From Actinobacteria bacterium UBA5976 (GTDB taxonomy: Bacteria > Actinomycetota > Actinomycetes > S36-B12 > UBA5976), in contig DJBM01000088.1 of assembly GCA_002430405.1 (NCBI GenBank), positions 17,771-28,355 of the forward strand: a stretch of DNA of 10,585 bases, in the 5' to 3' direction. The notes below the pieces were generated by a model. The model was not told the origin of the DNA and searched no databases. It was given only the letters and a program-made list of their open reading frames with translations. This document shows, piece by piece, positions 1-7,805 of the stretch; the stretch's first letter is position 1, and each line of letters begins with the position of its first letter. The translations under genes were made by a program, and so were the position numbers.

Positions 1-33
1 CTTGGTGCCCTAGAAACCAACTTGGAGAACGAA

Positions 34-1278
34 ATGACCACAACTGAAGCCATCAACATCGTTGATCCGGCAATTTATGAGCAGGGGATCCCGCACGAAA
101 CATTTAGCTGGATGCGACGCAATGCTCCCGTTTATCGTCACGAGTATGCAGACGGCGACTTCTGGGCAATAACGAGATACAACGACATCATTCAAGTAAC
201 CAGAGACTGGGAAACTTTTTCATCTGCCAAGAAAATGGTAAATCTTTGGGATCTACCAGATGAGGCCATGGCGTCCAGGCGCTCAATAATTGAAAGTGAT
301 CCGCCGATCCATGCCCGATTGCGCAAACTGGCTATGCCACCATTCACTTTGCGCAAAGTAGCTGATTACGAAGCTGCAACTCGAAAGATCGCGGCAACGC
401 TTCTTGATGCCGCAGTTGAAAACTCAAACGTAGATCTTGTTACTGCGATTTCATCTCCATTGCCAATTCAAGTAATCGTAAACATTCTTGGAGTACCGAG
501 CGAAGATGCCGACTACATGGTTGAGTTAAGTGATCACTTAGTTGAAGGAACAACGGGCGAACCACTTGAACCAGATGCGTATGGAAATAAAACACCGCTA
601 GAGCTATTGCCGTTCAATAGCCCAGCCGCTTTTGCACTTTTTGAATACGGACGTAAGTTAGGCGACGAGCGGCGAGCAAATCCACATGACGACGTGGTTA
701 GCACGTTGGTGCACTCACAAGTCGACGGAGAGCATTTAACCGAAACTGAATTTGCAAATTTTTTCCAGGTACTGGTTTTTGCTGGAAATGAAACCACGCG
801 CACGGCGATTTCAAATGGCCTGCATGCATTTATGGATAATCCAGATCAGTTAGAAATGTTTTACAACAATCCAGATCTAATTGAAAATGCGGTAGAAGAA
901 ATTATCCGGTACGCCACCCCAGTCCTACATTTCCGCCGCACTGCTAGCAAAGATACGCAGATCGCGGGCAATCCAATTGCAGCGGGGGACAAGGTTGTGA
1001 TGTGGTACGCCTCATCAAACTTTGACGAAGAGTTCTTTGAAAACCCTTTAAAATTCGATGTTTCACGCCCGACACGCCCGAAACACCTAGCTTTTGGCGC
1101 CCAAGGCCCACATCACTGCATTGGAGCCTCATTAGCGCGCCTTGAAATAAAGATTTTGCTTGAAGAAATGCGAAAAAGACGGATTTTTTTGGAGAGAACT
1201 GGAAATATCGTTAGGAGCCGTTCGAATTTTGTGAATGGGGTGTTAAGTCTTCCAGCCTGTGTTAAAAAGGGTGGATGA
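34..1278 (+). CDS. Cytochrome P450 (CYP125/CYP142/CYP124-like)
   Basis: A 414-residue soluble bacterial P450, a haem-thiolate monooxygenase that inserts one oxygen atom from O2 using electrons from a ferredoxin or reductase. All landmarks are present: I-helix AGNETT at residues 250-255 (oxygen activation), the K-helix EIIR at 289-292, and the haem loop FGAQGPHHCIG at 354-364 with Cys362 as the axial ligand. The N-terminal DPAIYEQGIPHETF, the mid-protein DPPIHARLRK and the SSNFDEEFFENP stretch resemble the actinobacterial sterol and lipid-tail hydroxylases CYP125, CYP142 and CYP124, but the substrate cannot be fixed from sequence. ATG 34 is preferred over an in-frame TTG at 22 because GGAG at 24-27 lies 6 nt before it. 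No redox partner gene is in the window. The permease gene follows 66 nt downstream on the same strand with no terminator between, so the two are probably co-transcribed. Confidence 0.95.
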   Translation: MTTTEAINIVDPAIYEQGIPHETFSWMRRNAPVYRHEYADGDFWAITRYNDIIQVTRDWETFSSAKKMVNLWDLPDEAMASRRSIIESDPPIHARLRKLAMPPFTLRKVADYEAATRKIAATLLDAAVENSNVDLVTAISSPLPIQVIVNILGVPSEDADYMVELSDHLVEGTTGEPLEPDAYGNKTPLELLPFNSPAAFALFEYGRKLGDERRANPHDDVVSTLVHSQVDGEHLTETEFANFFQVLVFAGNETTRTAISNGLHAFMDNPDQLEMFYNNPDLIENAVEEIIRYATPVLHFRRTASKDTQIAGNPIAAGDKVVMWYASSNFDEEFFENPLKFDVSRPTRPKHLAFGAQGPHHCIGASLARLEIKILLEEMRKRRIFLERTGNIVRSRSNFVNGVLSLPACVKKGG

Positions 1279-1344
1279 GCACGACAAGTTGTTTGCATCG
1301 GGCAGGCAACGTAAGGCGCAAGTAAAGGACTCTAGGAGGAGCCC

Positions 1345-2859
1345 ATGACAACACATAATTCTGATCATGAAACAGAAAAGGAAAGTCTGCGTAAAGGCAG
1401 CATTGGCGTTCTTGGCATTGTCTTCTTCGTTGTAGCTGCCGCTGCACCACTTGCCGGTATGACTGGCGCTGCACCAGTTGCAATTGTTCTCGGTAGTGGA
1501 TCCGGCACCCCAGGTGCATACCTCTTGGTCGGACTTGTTTTACTTTTATTCAGCGTTGGATATGCAGCGATGAGTCATCGTGTCACGAATGCTGGTGCAT
1601 TCTTTGCATACGTTGGTAGAGGCTTGGGAACAAACATGGGCGTAGGCTCCGCTTTTGTTTCGATGGTTGCCTATCTAGCTGTCCAGTGGTGTATCTATGG
1701 CTTCTTTGGAGCCGTAATGGCTGGACAGATGTCAGCAAAGTATGGCCTAGACATCCCTTGGTACTCATGGGCATTTATTGCGCTCGTAATTGCCACAGTT
1801 CTGTCGCTATTGCGAGTAGATGTTGGCGCCAAAGTTTTAGGTACTTTCATGCTGGCAGAAATGGCCGCACTAATTATTACTTCATTAGCAGTACTTGTTG
1901 ATGGTGGGCCAGAGGGCTGGAATTTGGGAGCGTCTTTTTCCCCTAGCAGCATTTTTGCTGGTGGCTTACTTGGAACTGCTGGCATTGCATTCGCCTTCGC
2001 ATTTGCCTCGTTCATCGGATTCGAAGCGACTGCAATTTATGGTGAAGAAACTAAAGATCCAAAACGTGCGGTGCCTCGTGCCACCTACTTCGCGGTAGGA
2101 GCAATTACTTCAGTTTTCGTTTTAGTTACTTTTGCAATGATCACAGCGATGGGATCATCGGAAGCAGTGAATAAAACTGTTGAATGGTCGTCGGTTGATG
2201 GCGTACCTCTCGCAAACCCAGCAAATGTATTGATTACAGTCGCAAGCACTTTTGTTGGTCCTTGGCTAGGAACGATCATGGGCTGGCTGATTTTGTCGAG
2301 TTTGTTTGCGGCCGTTGTTGCATTCCAAAACTCTGCTAGTCGATATCTATTTGCCATGAGCCGTGGCGGAGTGCTGCCACCAGCACTTGCAAAGGTTAAT
2401 AGTCGTGGAGCGCCACAAAATGCTGCCATTGTTACTTCGGCACTTGCGGTGATTGTTATCCTCTACTTCCAGTTAAACGCTCTTGATCCAATCCTGAATC
2501 TGTTCTACTGGCTTAGCGCAACTGCGGTTATTGCAATTGTGTTGGTGGAAATTTTGGTCAGCATTGCAGTGATTGCATTCTTTGCAAAGAACAAGGTGGA
2601 TGAAAACGTTTTCGTTCGCCTTATCGCACCTGTTCTAGCTGCAATTGGGTTGGCTTTCGGTCAGTATTTGCTGATGTCACGGTTCTCTTTACTTGCAGGC
2701 ACCGTAGCGCCAGACATTGACCCAACCGTAACTCCCTGGGCACAAAATCTGACGGGCACAGTGTTGCTGGTTGTTCCGTTCGCAGCGCTATTGCTCGGTT
2801 ACCTAATCGGATTAGTTCGGAAGGAAAAGGATGAGGCAATCAAGGACCTTGTTGGCTAG
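1345..2859 (+). CDS. APC-superfamily amino acid/organic cation permease
   Basis: A 504-residue integral membrane transporter with about a dozen hydrophobic segments, starting after a short charged cytoplasmic tail (KESLRKGSIGVLG). The first helix carries the AAAAPLAGMTGAAPVAI stretch typical of the substrate-binding region of amino acid-polyamine-organocation permeases. The family signature GFEATAIYGEETKDPKRAVP begins at residue 225, between helices. Length and motif order fit a full-length, intact proton-coupled permease; the substrate (amino acid, amine or other small organic) cannot be assigned. The start is firm: AGGAGGA at 1334-1340 is a near-perfect ribosome site 4 nt before ATG. It lies downstream of the P450 and ends just before a strong terminator, so the pair looks like one transcription unit, perhaps uptake plus oxidation of a substrate (inference). 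Confidence 0.93.
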   Translation: MTTHNSDHETEKESLRKGSIGVLGIVFFVVAAAAPLAGMTGAAPVAIVLGSGSGTPGAYLLVGLVLLLFSVGYAAMSHRVTNAGAFFAYVGRGLGTNMGVGSAFVSMVAYLAVQWCIYGFFGAVMAGQMSAKYGLDIPWYSWAFIALVIATVLSLLRVDVGAKVLGTFMLAEMAALIITSLAVLVDGGPEGWNLGASFSPSSIFAGGLLGTAGIAFAFAFASFIGFEATAIYGEETKDPKRAVPRATYFAVGAITSVFVLVTFAMITAMGSSEAVNKTVEWSSVDGVPLANPANVLITVASTFVGPWLGTIMGWLILSSLFAAVVAFQNSASRYLFAMSRGGVLPPALAKVNSRGAPQNAAIVTSALAVIVILYFQLNALDPILNLFYWLSATAVIAIVLVEILVSIAVIAFFAKNKVDENVFVRLIAPVLAAIGLAFGQYLLMSRFSLLAGTVAPDIDPTVTPWAQNLTGTVLLVVPFAALLLGYLIGLVRKEKDEAIKDLVG

Positions 2860-2866
2860 TTAGGTT

Positions 2867-2906
2867 AAAAAGTAGGGGCTACCGGTTGCGGTAGCCCCTA
2901 CTTTTT
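2867..2906. terminator. Bidirectional intrinsic terminator
   Basis: A perfect inverted repeat: an 18-bp stem (2867-2884 with 2889-2906), loop GTTG, flanked by A5 on the left and T5 on the right inside the stem ends. The GC-rich core GTAGGGGCTACCG lies next to the T run, so the structure can terminate transcription of the permease operon. Because it is symmetric it can also stop transcription arriving from the right. Confidence 0.9.
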
Positions 2907-2961
2907 GCTTTGCGTATGAACTGCTTGCTCGCGCATACTGCAATAAAGCCCAAGTATTTTA

Positions 2962-2967
2962 TACCGT
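2962..2967 (+). promoter_or_regulatory. -10 box TACCGT, likely leaderless start
   Basis: TACCGT fits the actinobacterial TAnnnT -10 pattern and ends 6 nt before GTG 2974. Transcription would then begin at or next to the start codon. No Shine-Dalgarno site precedes that GTG. No good -35 was found. Confidence 0.45.
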
Positions 2968-2973
2968 GATCTT

Positions 2974-3426
2974 GTGATAGGTGTTGTTCATCCAATTGGC
3001 CCCGAGGAACCGGTGGTTTATTGGCGACGCAGATTACTGGTCGGGTTATTAGCCGCTCTAACATTATTTGTACAAATACAAACGTTTTCTGGTGGCGACG
3101 ATGGGAATCCAGTGGCTGTTGCAACCCCTGTGACAGATGCTTCGGCTACCCCAAGCACTTCGAGTTTGCCAATTGATGCCAGCACAGCGCCTACCACCCA
3201 AACCCTGCAGCCAACTGCCCAACCCACAGTTCAAGTTGTGGCAGAAGGGGAATGCTCCGACGCGCAAATCTCAATGAAAGTTGAAATTGATCGCACCACA
3301 ACTCCGGTTGGTGAAGGTGTTCACATCAAGATGATTTTGAAAAATACTTCTACAACAACGTGTAAGCGGGACGTTGGCAGCGGTGCAAATGAAATAACTT
3401 TTGAAAAGTTATACGTAACGTTCTAA
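2974..3426 (+). CDS. Membrane-anchored hypothetical protein, C-terminally truncated
   Basis: A 150-residue protein with a short cytoplasmic head, an arginine cluster (RRR 18-20), one membrane helix at about 21-37, then a Thr/Ser/Pro/Ala-rich extracellular linker (about 45-90). A short globular part starts at GECSD (Cys94) and includes NTSTTTCKRDVG (Cys130). The last part looks like the first half of an actinobacterial secreted beta-sandwich-like domain in which a conserved CxRDVG is normally followed by a further stretch with more cysteines and a WSSDDC-like motif (from memory of the family). Here the frame stops ten residues after DVGSGANE, 18 nt inside the convergent disA 3' end. The missing half is not in another frame, because disA coding fills that space. 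The GTG start is supported by a -10-like box 6 nt upstream. The function is unknown. Confidence 0.65.
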   Translation: MIGVVHPIGPEEPVVYWRRRLLVGLLAALTLFVQIQTFSGGDDGNPVAVATPVTDASATPSTSSLPIDASTAPTTQTLQPTAQPTVQVVAEGECSDAQISMKVEIDRTTTPVGEGVHIKMILKNTSTTTCKRDVGSGANEITFEKLYVTF

Positions 3427-4500
3427 CAAACTTGCTTCGGCCACTCTCGATAAGTTTTCCCGAATTGCGCGGGCTCTTGTTTCGCCCACACCTTCGACAT
3501 CTCGCAATTCTTCAGCCGAAGCTGAGAGCAAATTTTGCAAACTGCCAAAGTGAGCAATTAAGTTTTCGAATATTTGCTCTGGCAATCGTGGCACTCTGGC
3601 GAGCAAGCGGAAACCCCGAGGGTGGACCAAGTTATCTAAGGACTCTGTGTCACTAGGTAAGCCAATGACTTCAGCAATTTTTGAAACATCCAATAATTCA
3701 TGTGCATCTAAATCGGAAAGATTCTGCAGTATCGCCCCGACTTTATCGGCTTTTCTGCCACTACTTGGTAGGTAGTCTGCAATGACGTATCGCAAATCAG
3801 GCAGAGTTCCCGTAATAAGTTCCTCAAGTTGAAGTGATAATAATCGACCGTCAGTACCTAGCTCAATAACATGAGCTGCAATTTCATTTGAAATTCTGCG
3901 AACCATTTCATGTCGCTGCACGACAGTTGAAACATCCCGAGAAGTTACTAAGTCCTCGATTTCCAAAGTGGAAAGTGAACCGGCAACTTCATCCAAGCGG
4001 GCTCGATACCGTTCCAAAGTTGCTAGTGCCTGATTCGCTTTAGAAAGTATCGTTGCTGAATCTTCTAGTACATAGCGACGGCCATTTAAGTAGAGCGCAA
4101 TTATGTTCATAGATTTACTAACGCTAATTACTGGCAAATTTGATTGCCTCGAAACACGATCTGCCGTACGGTGACGCGTTCCCTGTTCATCAGTTGGAAT
4201 TTTAGGGTCTGGGAGCAATTGCACCGCAGCCGAAATAATCTTGAGCGCATCGCGGTCACAAATCACGGCGCCATCCATCTTTGCCAATTCGCGAAGTCGG
4301 GTTGCCGAAAAGTCGATGTTCACATCAAAGCCACCACTGCTTATCGCACTGATTACTCTGTCCTGACCAAGGACAATTAATGCGCCTGTGCTTCCACGAA
4401 GAATTCGCTCCAAGCCATCGCGCAGCGCAGTACCTGGGGCAACTTGAGCGAGAACTGAACGAAGAACTTCAGCGGAATCAACTTGCTTTTTGACGACCAC
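3409..4500 (-). CDS. disA: DNA integrity scanning diadenylate cyclase DisA
   Basis: A 363-residue DisA that condenses two ATP into the second messenger c-di-AMP and scans DNA for branched structures. The N-terminal DAC domain carries the DGA motif at 76-78 and GTRHR at 107-111, the two catalytic signatures, followed by SVSKSMN and DSATILSKANQA. A helical spine of about 150-290 links to a C-terminal helix-hairpin-helix DNA-binding region (GFRLLARVPRLPEQ to DVEGVGETRARAIREN, about 290-355). Length and order match mycobacterial DisA, so it should form the usual octamer. The start is GTG at 4500; an in-frame TAG 18 nt upstream leaves no room to extend. The only ribosome-site candidate is a weak AAAGAG. 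It lies 75 nt downstream of radA on the same strand, as in many actinobacteria and firmicutes, where RadA restrains DisA. Its 3' end overlaps the convergent hypothetical gene by 18 nt. Confidence 0.96.
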   Translation of the reverse strand: MVVKKQVDSAEVLRSVLAQVAPGTALRDGLERILRGSTGALIVLGQDRVISAISSGGFDVNIDFSATRLRELAKMDGAVICDRDALKIISAAVQLLPDPKIPTDEQGTRHRTADRVSRQSNLPVISVSKSMNIIALYLNGRRYVLEDSATILSKANQALATLERYRARLDEVAGSLSTLEIEDLVTSRDVSTVVQRHEMVRRISNEIAAHVIELGTDGRLLSLQLEELITGTLPDLRYVIADYLPSSGRKADKVGAILQNLSDLDAHELLDVSKIAEVIGLPSDTESLDNLVHPRGFRLLARVPRLPEQIFENLIAHFGSLQNLLSASAEELRDVEGVGETRARAIRENLSRVAEASLLERYV

Positions 4501-4575
4501 GACAGCTCTTTCTTTCTAGAGTTGAGATGAGATGAGTCTATGGTGAAATGAACTGGTTTTTAGGAATTAAAAAAA

Positions 4576-5949
4576 TCAGACTGCGTTAACAGCGTCGCCA
4601 AGTGAACTCACTTCAATTAGTCGAAGGCCGGTTACACCCGGTGGCAACTTAGTGCTTTTTGGTACCAGAGCAGTTTTAAAACCGATCCGAGCTGCTTCGC
4701 TGAGTCTTTGATTCATCCCAGGCACTGGTCTGACATCACCACTGAGGGCAACTTCGCCAATAGCCACTAAGTCGATGGGCAAGGCCTTGTCGCGAGCAGA
4801 GGAAGTTATGGCTAAGCACATAGCCAAATCTGCACCCGGATCAGAAATCTTGGCGCCAGCGACAGTTGCTAAGTAAACGTCTTTATCCCAGAGTTTCAAT
4901 CGGGCGGCTCGCTCGGTCACTGCGATCAACATCGCGGCCCGCGCATTTTCAAATCCAGTTGTTCGTCTCATGGGGTTATTTCCAGGACTTGTTGTAGTTA
5001 GCGCTTGTACTTCAACTAGTAATGCGCGACGACCTTCCAGTGTGATGGCAATACAAGTGCCAGGAATTGCCTGTTCCCGTTGCGAGCGAAATAGCGCAGA
5101 AGGATCGGTAACTTGGCGCAGGCCATCATCAGCTTGTTCAAAGCAGGCAACTTCATCGGCGGGGCCATATCTATTCTTGTTGGCTCGCAGTAAGCGAAGC
5201 GGTGTTCCCCGGTCGCCTTCAAAAGTTAGAACTGTGTCGACAAGATGTTCCAGGGACCTAGGGCCTGCAACAGAGTTCTCTCTTGTGGATTGTCCAATTA
5301 GTAGTAGTGGCATCCGGCGGCCCTTAGCTGCGCGAGTCAATACCTGAGTAACTTCGTGTACTTGTGCGACGCCACCTGCGCGGCCATCAAGTTCAGCTGA
5401 GGCAATTGTTTGCACACTGTCTACTATCAATAAATCTGGGTCAACCTCTTCTACGTGACCAAGTAGCACAGCTAAGTCAGTTTCGTCTGCGATCAAAAGC
5501 GTCTCGGCATTAACGCCAATACGCCGTGCTCGAATTCCAATTTGTTCAGCCGATTCTTCCCCAGAAATGTAAAGCACTCGCCGTGGTTTGCTACCAGCTC
5601 GCGCAAACTTATCTGCGGCTTCCAGTAACAACGTAGATTTTCCAACACCAGGTTCGCCGGCTACAAGTACACATTGACCAGCGACTAATCCGCCACCTAA
5701 GACCCGATCAAATTCTTCGATACCAGTAGAGGTTCGTTCAACTTCACCAAGGGGAATGTCTTTTACAGGACGAGCGGGTTTCCCAGGTGCTACTCCAGCA
5801 GTTGAAGTGCGAAGTCCCACGCTGCTCGCGTTACTTGTTGATTCGGTAACAGAACTCCAGGCTTGGCATTCTGGACAACGCCCAACCCATTTGTGACCAG
5901 CCCAACCGCACTCGGTGCATTTGTAGGTTGGACGCGCTGCTTTCGCCAT
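4576..5949 (-). CDS. radA: DNA repair protein RadA (Sms)
   Basis: A 457-residue RadA, a RecA-like ATPase/helicase that promotes branch migration in recombination and binds DisA. Visible parts: an N-terminal C4 zinc finger (Cys11, Cys14, Cys25, Cys28), Walker A GEPGVGKST at 98-106, Walker B LLIVDS at 173-178, the RadA-specific KNRYG at 258-262, and a Lon-protease-like C-terminal domain (about 270-457, with DPGADLAMCLAITSS and GEVALSGDVRPV). The stretch after Walker B reads IGQSTRENSVAGPR where family members usually have GHVTKxGxIAGPR, so the normally conserved His is Gln and Lys is Arg. The ATG at 5949 has no good Shine-Dalgarno site, but a promoter-like TAATCT ends 6 nt upstream, suggesting an own leaderless transcript besides read-through from the Cys-rich gene 49 nt upstream. 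Confidence 0.96.
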   Translation of the reverse strand: MAKAARPTYKCTECGWAGHKWVGRCPECQAWSSVTESTSNASSVGLRTSTAGVAPGKPARPVKDIPLGEVERTSTGIEEFDRVLGGGLVAGQCVLVAGEPGVGKSTLLLEAADKFARAGSKPRRVLYISGEESAEQIGIRARRIGVNAETLLIADETDLAVLLGHVEEVDPDLLIVDSVQTIASAELDGRAGGVAQVHEVTQVLTRAAKGRRMPLLLIGQSTRENSVAGPRSLEHLVDTVLTFEGDRGTPLRLLRANKNRYGPADEVACFEQADDGLRQVTDPSALFRSQREQAIPGTCIAITLEGRRALLVEVQALTTTSPGNNPMRRTTGFENARAAMLIAVTERAARLKLWDKDVYLATVAGAKISDPGADLAMCLAITSSARDKALPIDLVAIGEVALSGDVRPVPGMNQRLSEAARIGFKTALVPKSTKLPPGVTGLRLIEVSSLGDAVNAV

Positions 5950-5955
5950 GCCCTT

Positions 5956-5982
5956 AGATTACGGGTTGGCACAGACAATCAA
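5956..5982 (-). promoter_or_regulatory. Promoter for radA, likely leaderless
   Basis: On the minus strand TTGATT (5982-5977) and TAATCT (5961-5956) are separated by 15 nt, slightly short. TAATCT ends 6 nt before the radA ATG, which has no separate ribosome site. Confidence 0.45.
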
Positions 5983-5998
5983 ATACGCGCTACTAGAA

Positions 5999-6778
5999 CT
6001 ATTTAGGTGTAGCCGGGTGGATCGCGAGGTACTTGATTGCTCGGGTGTTATTTGTTGCCTTTGCAGCTGCAATAACCTCTTCGCGGGCGCTGCAGTGCTC
6101 AGCCAAAATTTTGTAGGCTTTTTTCCCCATAAGGGCTGTGAGTTCTGGTTCGTAAGATTGGTAAACCGCGCGCGCACCAACATGTGCTTCGGTAGCGGTT
6201 GTGCAATACCAATCAAGATCTACCCCGCCTGGACCCCAGCCACGCCGAGTGTATTCCTCAATACCTATGACCGTTATTTCCACATCATCAGGTCGCGTAA
6301 CTTCTTCGAAAGTGCGACGAATTGGAAGTTCCCAACATACTTGCGGCTTTGTTACCAGCGGATTTACCCCAAGTTTTCCGGCCAGGATATGTAGTGAACA
6401 GCCATCGCCACCTTCAAAGTTATTTCGATTATGAAAAATACAGGCGCCGTTAAAGGCTCGAGTTTTGCGATCGCCTTCGTCATCTTTTTCAAACATGCCG
6501 TTCTTGTGACCCTCTTTGTGGTTTTGCCAAATGTCAGGTGTCAGCATGGCTGCATATTTTTTTGTATTTTTAAAGTCTTCTTTGTCCGCTATGTGCGCGC
6601 CTAGGGTGCAACAACCAACGTCAGGATTTTCCTTGTCGATACCTTTGCAGCCATTTCCCCAAATACAAGTCCAACGACTTGTGAGCCAAGTTAAATCGCA
6701 TCGATATAAATTTGTCTCATCTTCAGGATCAACAAACTCTACCCACGCGCGAGGGAAATCAGGATTCTTTTCAACCAC
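5999..6778 (-). CDS. Cys-rich conserved protein, putative metal-binding (YkgJ/DUF3109-like)
   Basis: A 259-residue soluble protein matching a conserved actinobacterial hypothetical family that opens with FPRAWVEF.DP and RCDLTWLTSRWTCI. It has ten cysteines: 27, 38, 44, 56, 57, 113, 127, 148, 192 and 229. These fall in motifs GCC-T-LGAH, GACIFHNR, GDGCSLH, QVCWELPIRR and DWYCT. Clustered Cys with short spacings, including a CC pair and a CxLH element, recall the YkgJ/DUF3109 zinc- or iron-chelating proteins, though the match is by motif style only. No signal peptide or membrane helix is seen. Start GTG 6778 is limited by an upstream in-frame TAG and preceded by TAGGAT, which can be read as a -10 box or as a weak AGGA ribosome site. 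It is the first gene of the radA-disA run, 49 nt from radA. The reaction is unknown. Confidence 0.85.
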   Translation of the reverse strand: MVEKNPDFPRAWVEFVDPEDETNLYRCDLTWLTSRWTCIWGNGCKGIDKENPDVGCCTLGAHIADKEDFKNTKKYAAMLTPDIWQNHKEGHKNGMFEKDDEGDRKTRAFNGACIFHNRNNFEGGDGCSLHILAGKLGVNPLVTKPQVCWELPIRRTFEEVTRPDDVEITVIGIEEYTRRGWGPGGVDLDWYCTTATEAHVGARAVYQSYEPELTALMGKKAYKILAEHCSAREEVIAAAKATNNTRAIKYLAIHPATPK

Positions 6779-6784
6779 ATGTGA

Positions 6785-6790
6785 ATCCTA
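6785..6790 (-). promoter_or_regulatory. -10 box TAGGAT before the Cys-rich gene
   Basis: On the minus strand TAGGAT fits TAnnnT and ends 6 nt before GTG 6778, so the transcript may be leaderless. The same bases contain AGGA, which could instead be a Shine-Dalgarno site; sequence alone does not decide. No clear -35 was found. Confidence 0.4.
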
Positions 6791-6833
6791 ATGTGCTGTG
6801 GTGTGCTTGCGCACCTTGCACTCGACTCACCAG

Positions 6834-6839
6834 TACAGT
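6834..6839 (+). promoter_or_regulatory. -10 box TACAGT before the ppx-like gene
   Basis: TACAGT fits TAnnnT and ends 7 nt before ATG 6847. There is no ribosome site in the 7 nt between, so a leaderless mRNA is likely. TTGC-type hexamers upstream (6807, 6816) are not at ideal spacing. Confidence 0.5.
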
Positions 6840-6846
6840 TTTGAGT

Positions 6847-7779
6847 ATGCGATTGGCTGTGTTGGACGTTGGGTCAAACACGGTACACCTTCTGATAGTT
6901 GATGCTTATGCAGGTGCAGCGCCAGTACCAGCGATGTCACAGAAGTATGAACTCAGATTGGCTGAGCAATTAAAAAATGATGGCGCCTTAACTAGGTCAT
7001 CGGTCAAATCTTTAATAAGCGTGCTTCGCGAATGCAACGCATACGTAAAAGATCATGCCTGCGATGAGTTGCTGGCATTCGCGACCTCAGCGATCCGGGA
7101 ATCAAAAAATGCTGATTCGATTTTGGCCAAAATTAAGCGAGAAACTGGAATCGAACTCCAGGTTCTAACGGGCCAACACGAAGCCGCGCTGACTTTTCTA
7201 GCAGTGCGGCGTTGGTTTGGCTGGTCCTCCGGACAGTTATTAGTAGCTGATATTGGCGGCGGCTCATTCGAAGTGGCCTATGGCGCAGACGAACATCCTG
7301 TTCTGGCGCAGACAACACCGCTGGGTGCTGGCCGGCTAACGCGGGAGTTCTTCTCCGGCGAAGTACCAAGCAGCGATGAAATAAAATTGTTGCGCAAACA
7401 CATAAAGAGGACACTCGAAGAAGATTTTTCAGAGCTAAAAAATCTCGACTTTGATCATGCTGTGGCAACCAGTAAAACCTTTCGCCAACTAGCCCGAATC
7501 GGAGGCGCAGCTCCGTCAAGTGAAGGCCATCGCGTGCAGCGCGAACTCACGCTAAAGACCTTAAATACGTGGGTGCCAAAGATAAGCGAAATGACTTTCG
7601 CGCAGCGCGCTCAACTACCCGGGGTATCAACGGGGCGAGCTGAGCAACTGGTCGCGGGCGCGATTGTTGCGCAAGAAGCTATGGAATTTCTTGGATTAAC
7701 TGTCTTGGAAGTTTGCCCATGGGCACTTCGCGAAGGGCTAATTCTGCGCCGGTTGGACTGGTTCCCTGACGATGCATGA
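6847..7779 (+). CDS. ppx: Exopolyphosphatase-like Ppx/GppA phosphatase (Rv0496-type)
   Basis: A 310-residue member of the ASKHA-fold Ppx/GppA family, which removes terminal phosphate from polyphosphate or the 5' phosphate from pppGpp. Phosphate-binding loop 1 is DVGSNTVHLLI (D7-) and loop 2 is DIGGGSFEV (135-143). RLAEQ, FATSAIRES, FLAVRRWFGW, LPLGAGRLTREF, VATSKTFRQLARI and CPWALREGLILRRLD follow the M. tuberculosis Rv0496 (Ppx1) pattern closely. It is the short form: only the two catalytic lobes, without the C-terminal HD-type domain of E. coli Ppx. ATG 6847 is chosen over an in-frame ATG at 6712 because the extra 45 residues do not fit the family, overlap the divergent gene and lie upstream of the -10 box. 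It is divergent from the Cys-rich gene with 68 nt between. Polyphosphate versus pppGpp specificity cannot be told from sequence. Confidence 0.93.
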   Translation: MRLAVLDVGSNTVHLLIVDAYAGAAPVPAMSQKYELRLAEQLKNDGALTRSSVKSLISVLRECNAYVKDHACDELLAFATSAIRESKNADSILAKIKRETGIELQVLTGQHEAALTFLAVRRWFGWSSGQLLVADIGGGSFEVAYGADEHPVLAQTTPLGAGRLTREFFSGEVPSSDEIKLLRKHIKRTLEEDFSELKNLDFDHAVATSKTFRQLARIGGAAPSSEGHRVQRELTLKTLNTWVPKISEMTFAQRAQLPGVSTGRAEQLVAGAIVAQEAMEFLGLTVLEVCPWALREGLILRRLDWFPDDA

Positions 7780-7805
7780 CTAAAAATTAAGCGTAAAGTT
7801 AAGGC

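Noticed and set aside
22..33. TTG 22 as the P450 start
   Set aside because: It would place the GGAG ribosome site inside the gene; ATG 34 has correct spacing.
4501..4575. Possible separate disA promoter in the radA-disA gap
   Set aside because: There is no TAnnnT at the leaderless position and no paired -35/-10; the CTCATCTCATCTCA pyrimidine run is short and of unclear meaning.
5948..6394. 148-codon plus-strand open frame opposite the Cys-rich gene
   Set aside because: It is antisense to a clearly conserved coding region, has no ribosome site and no recognisable motif.
6712..6846. Longer N-terminus of the ppx-like gene from ATG 6712
   Set aside because: It overlaps the start of the divergent Cys-rich gene, reads antisense to it, and the family protein begins with MRLAVLDVGSNT at 6847.
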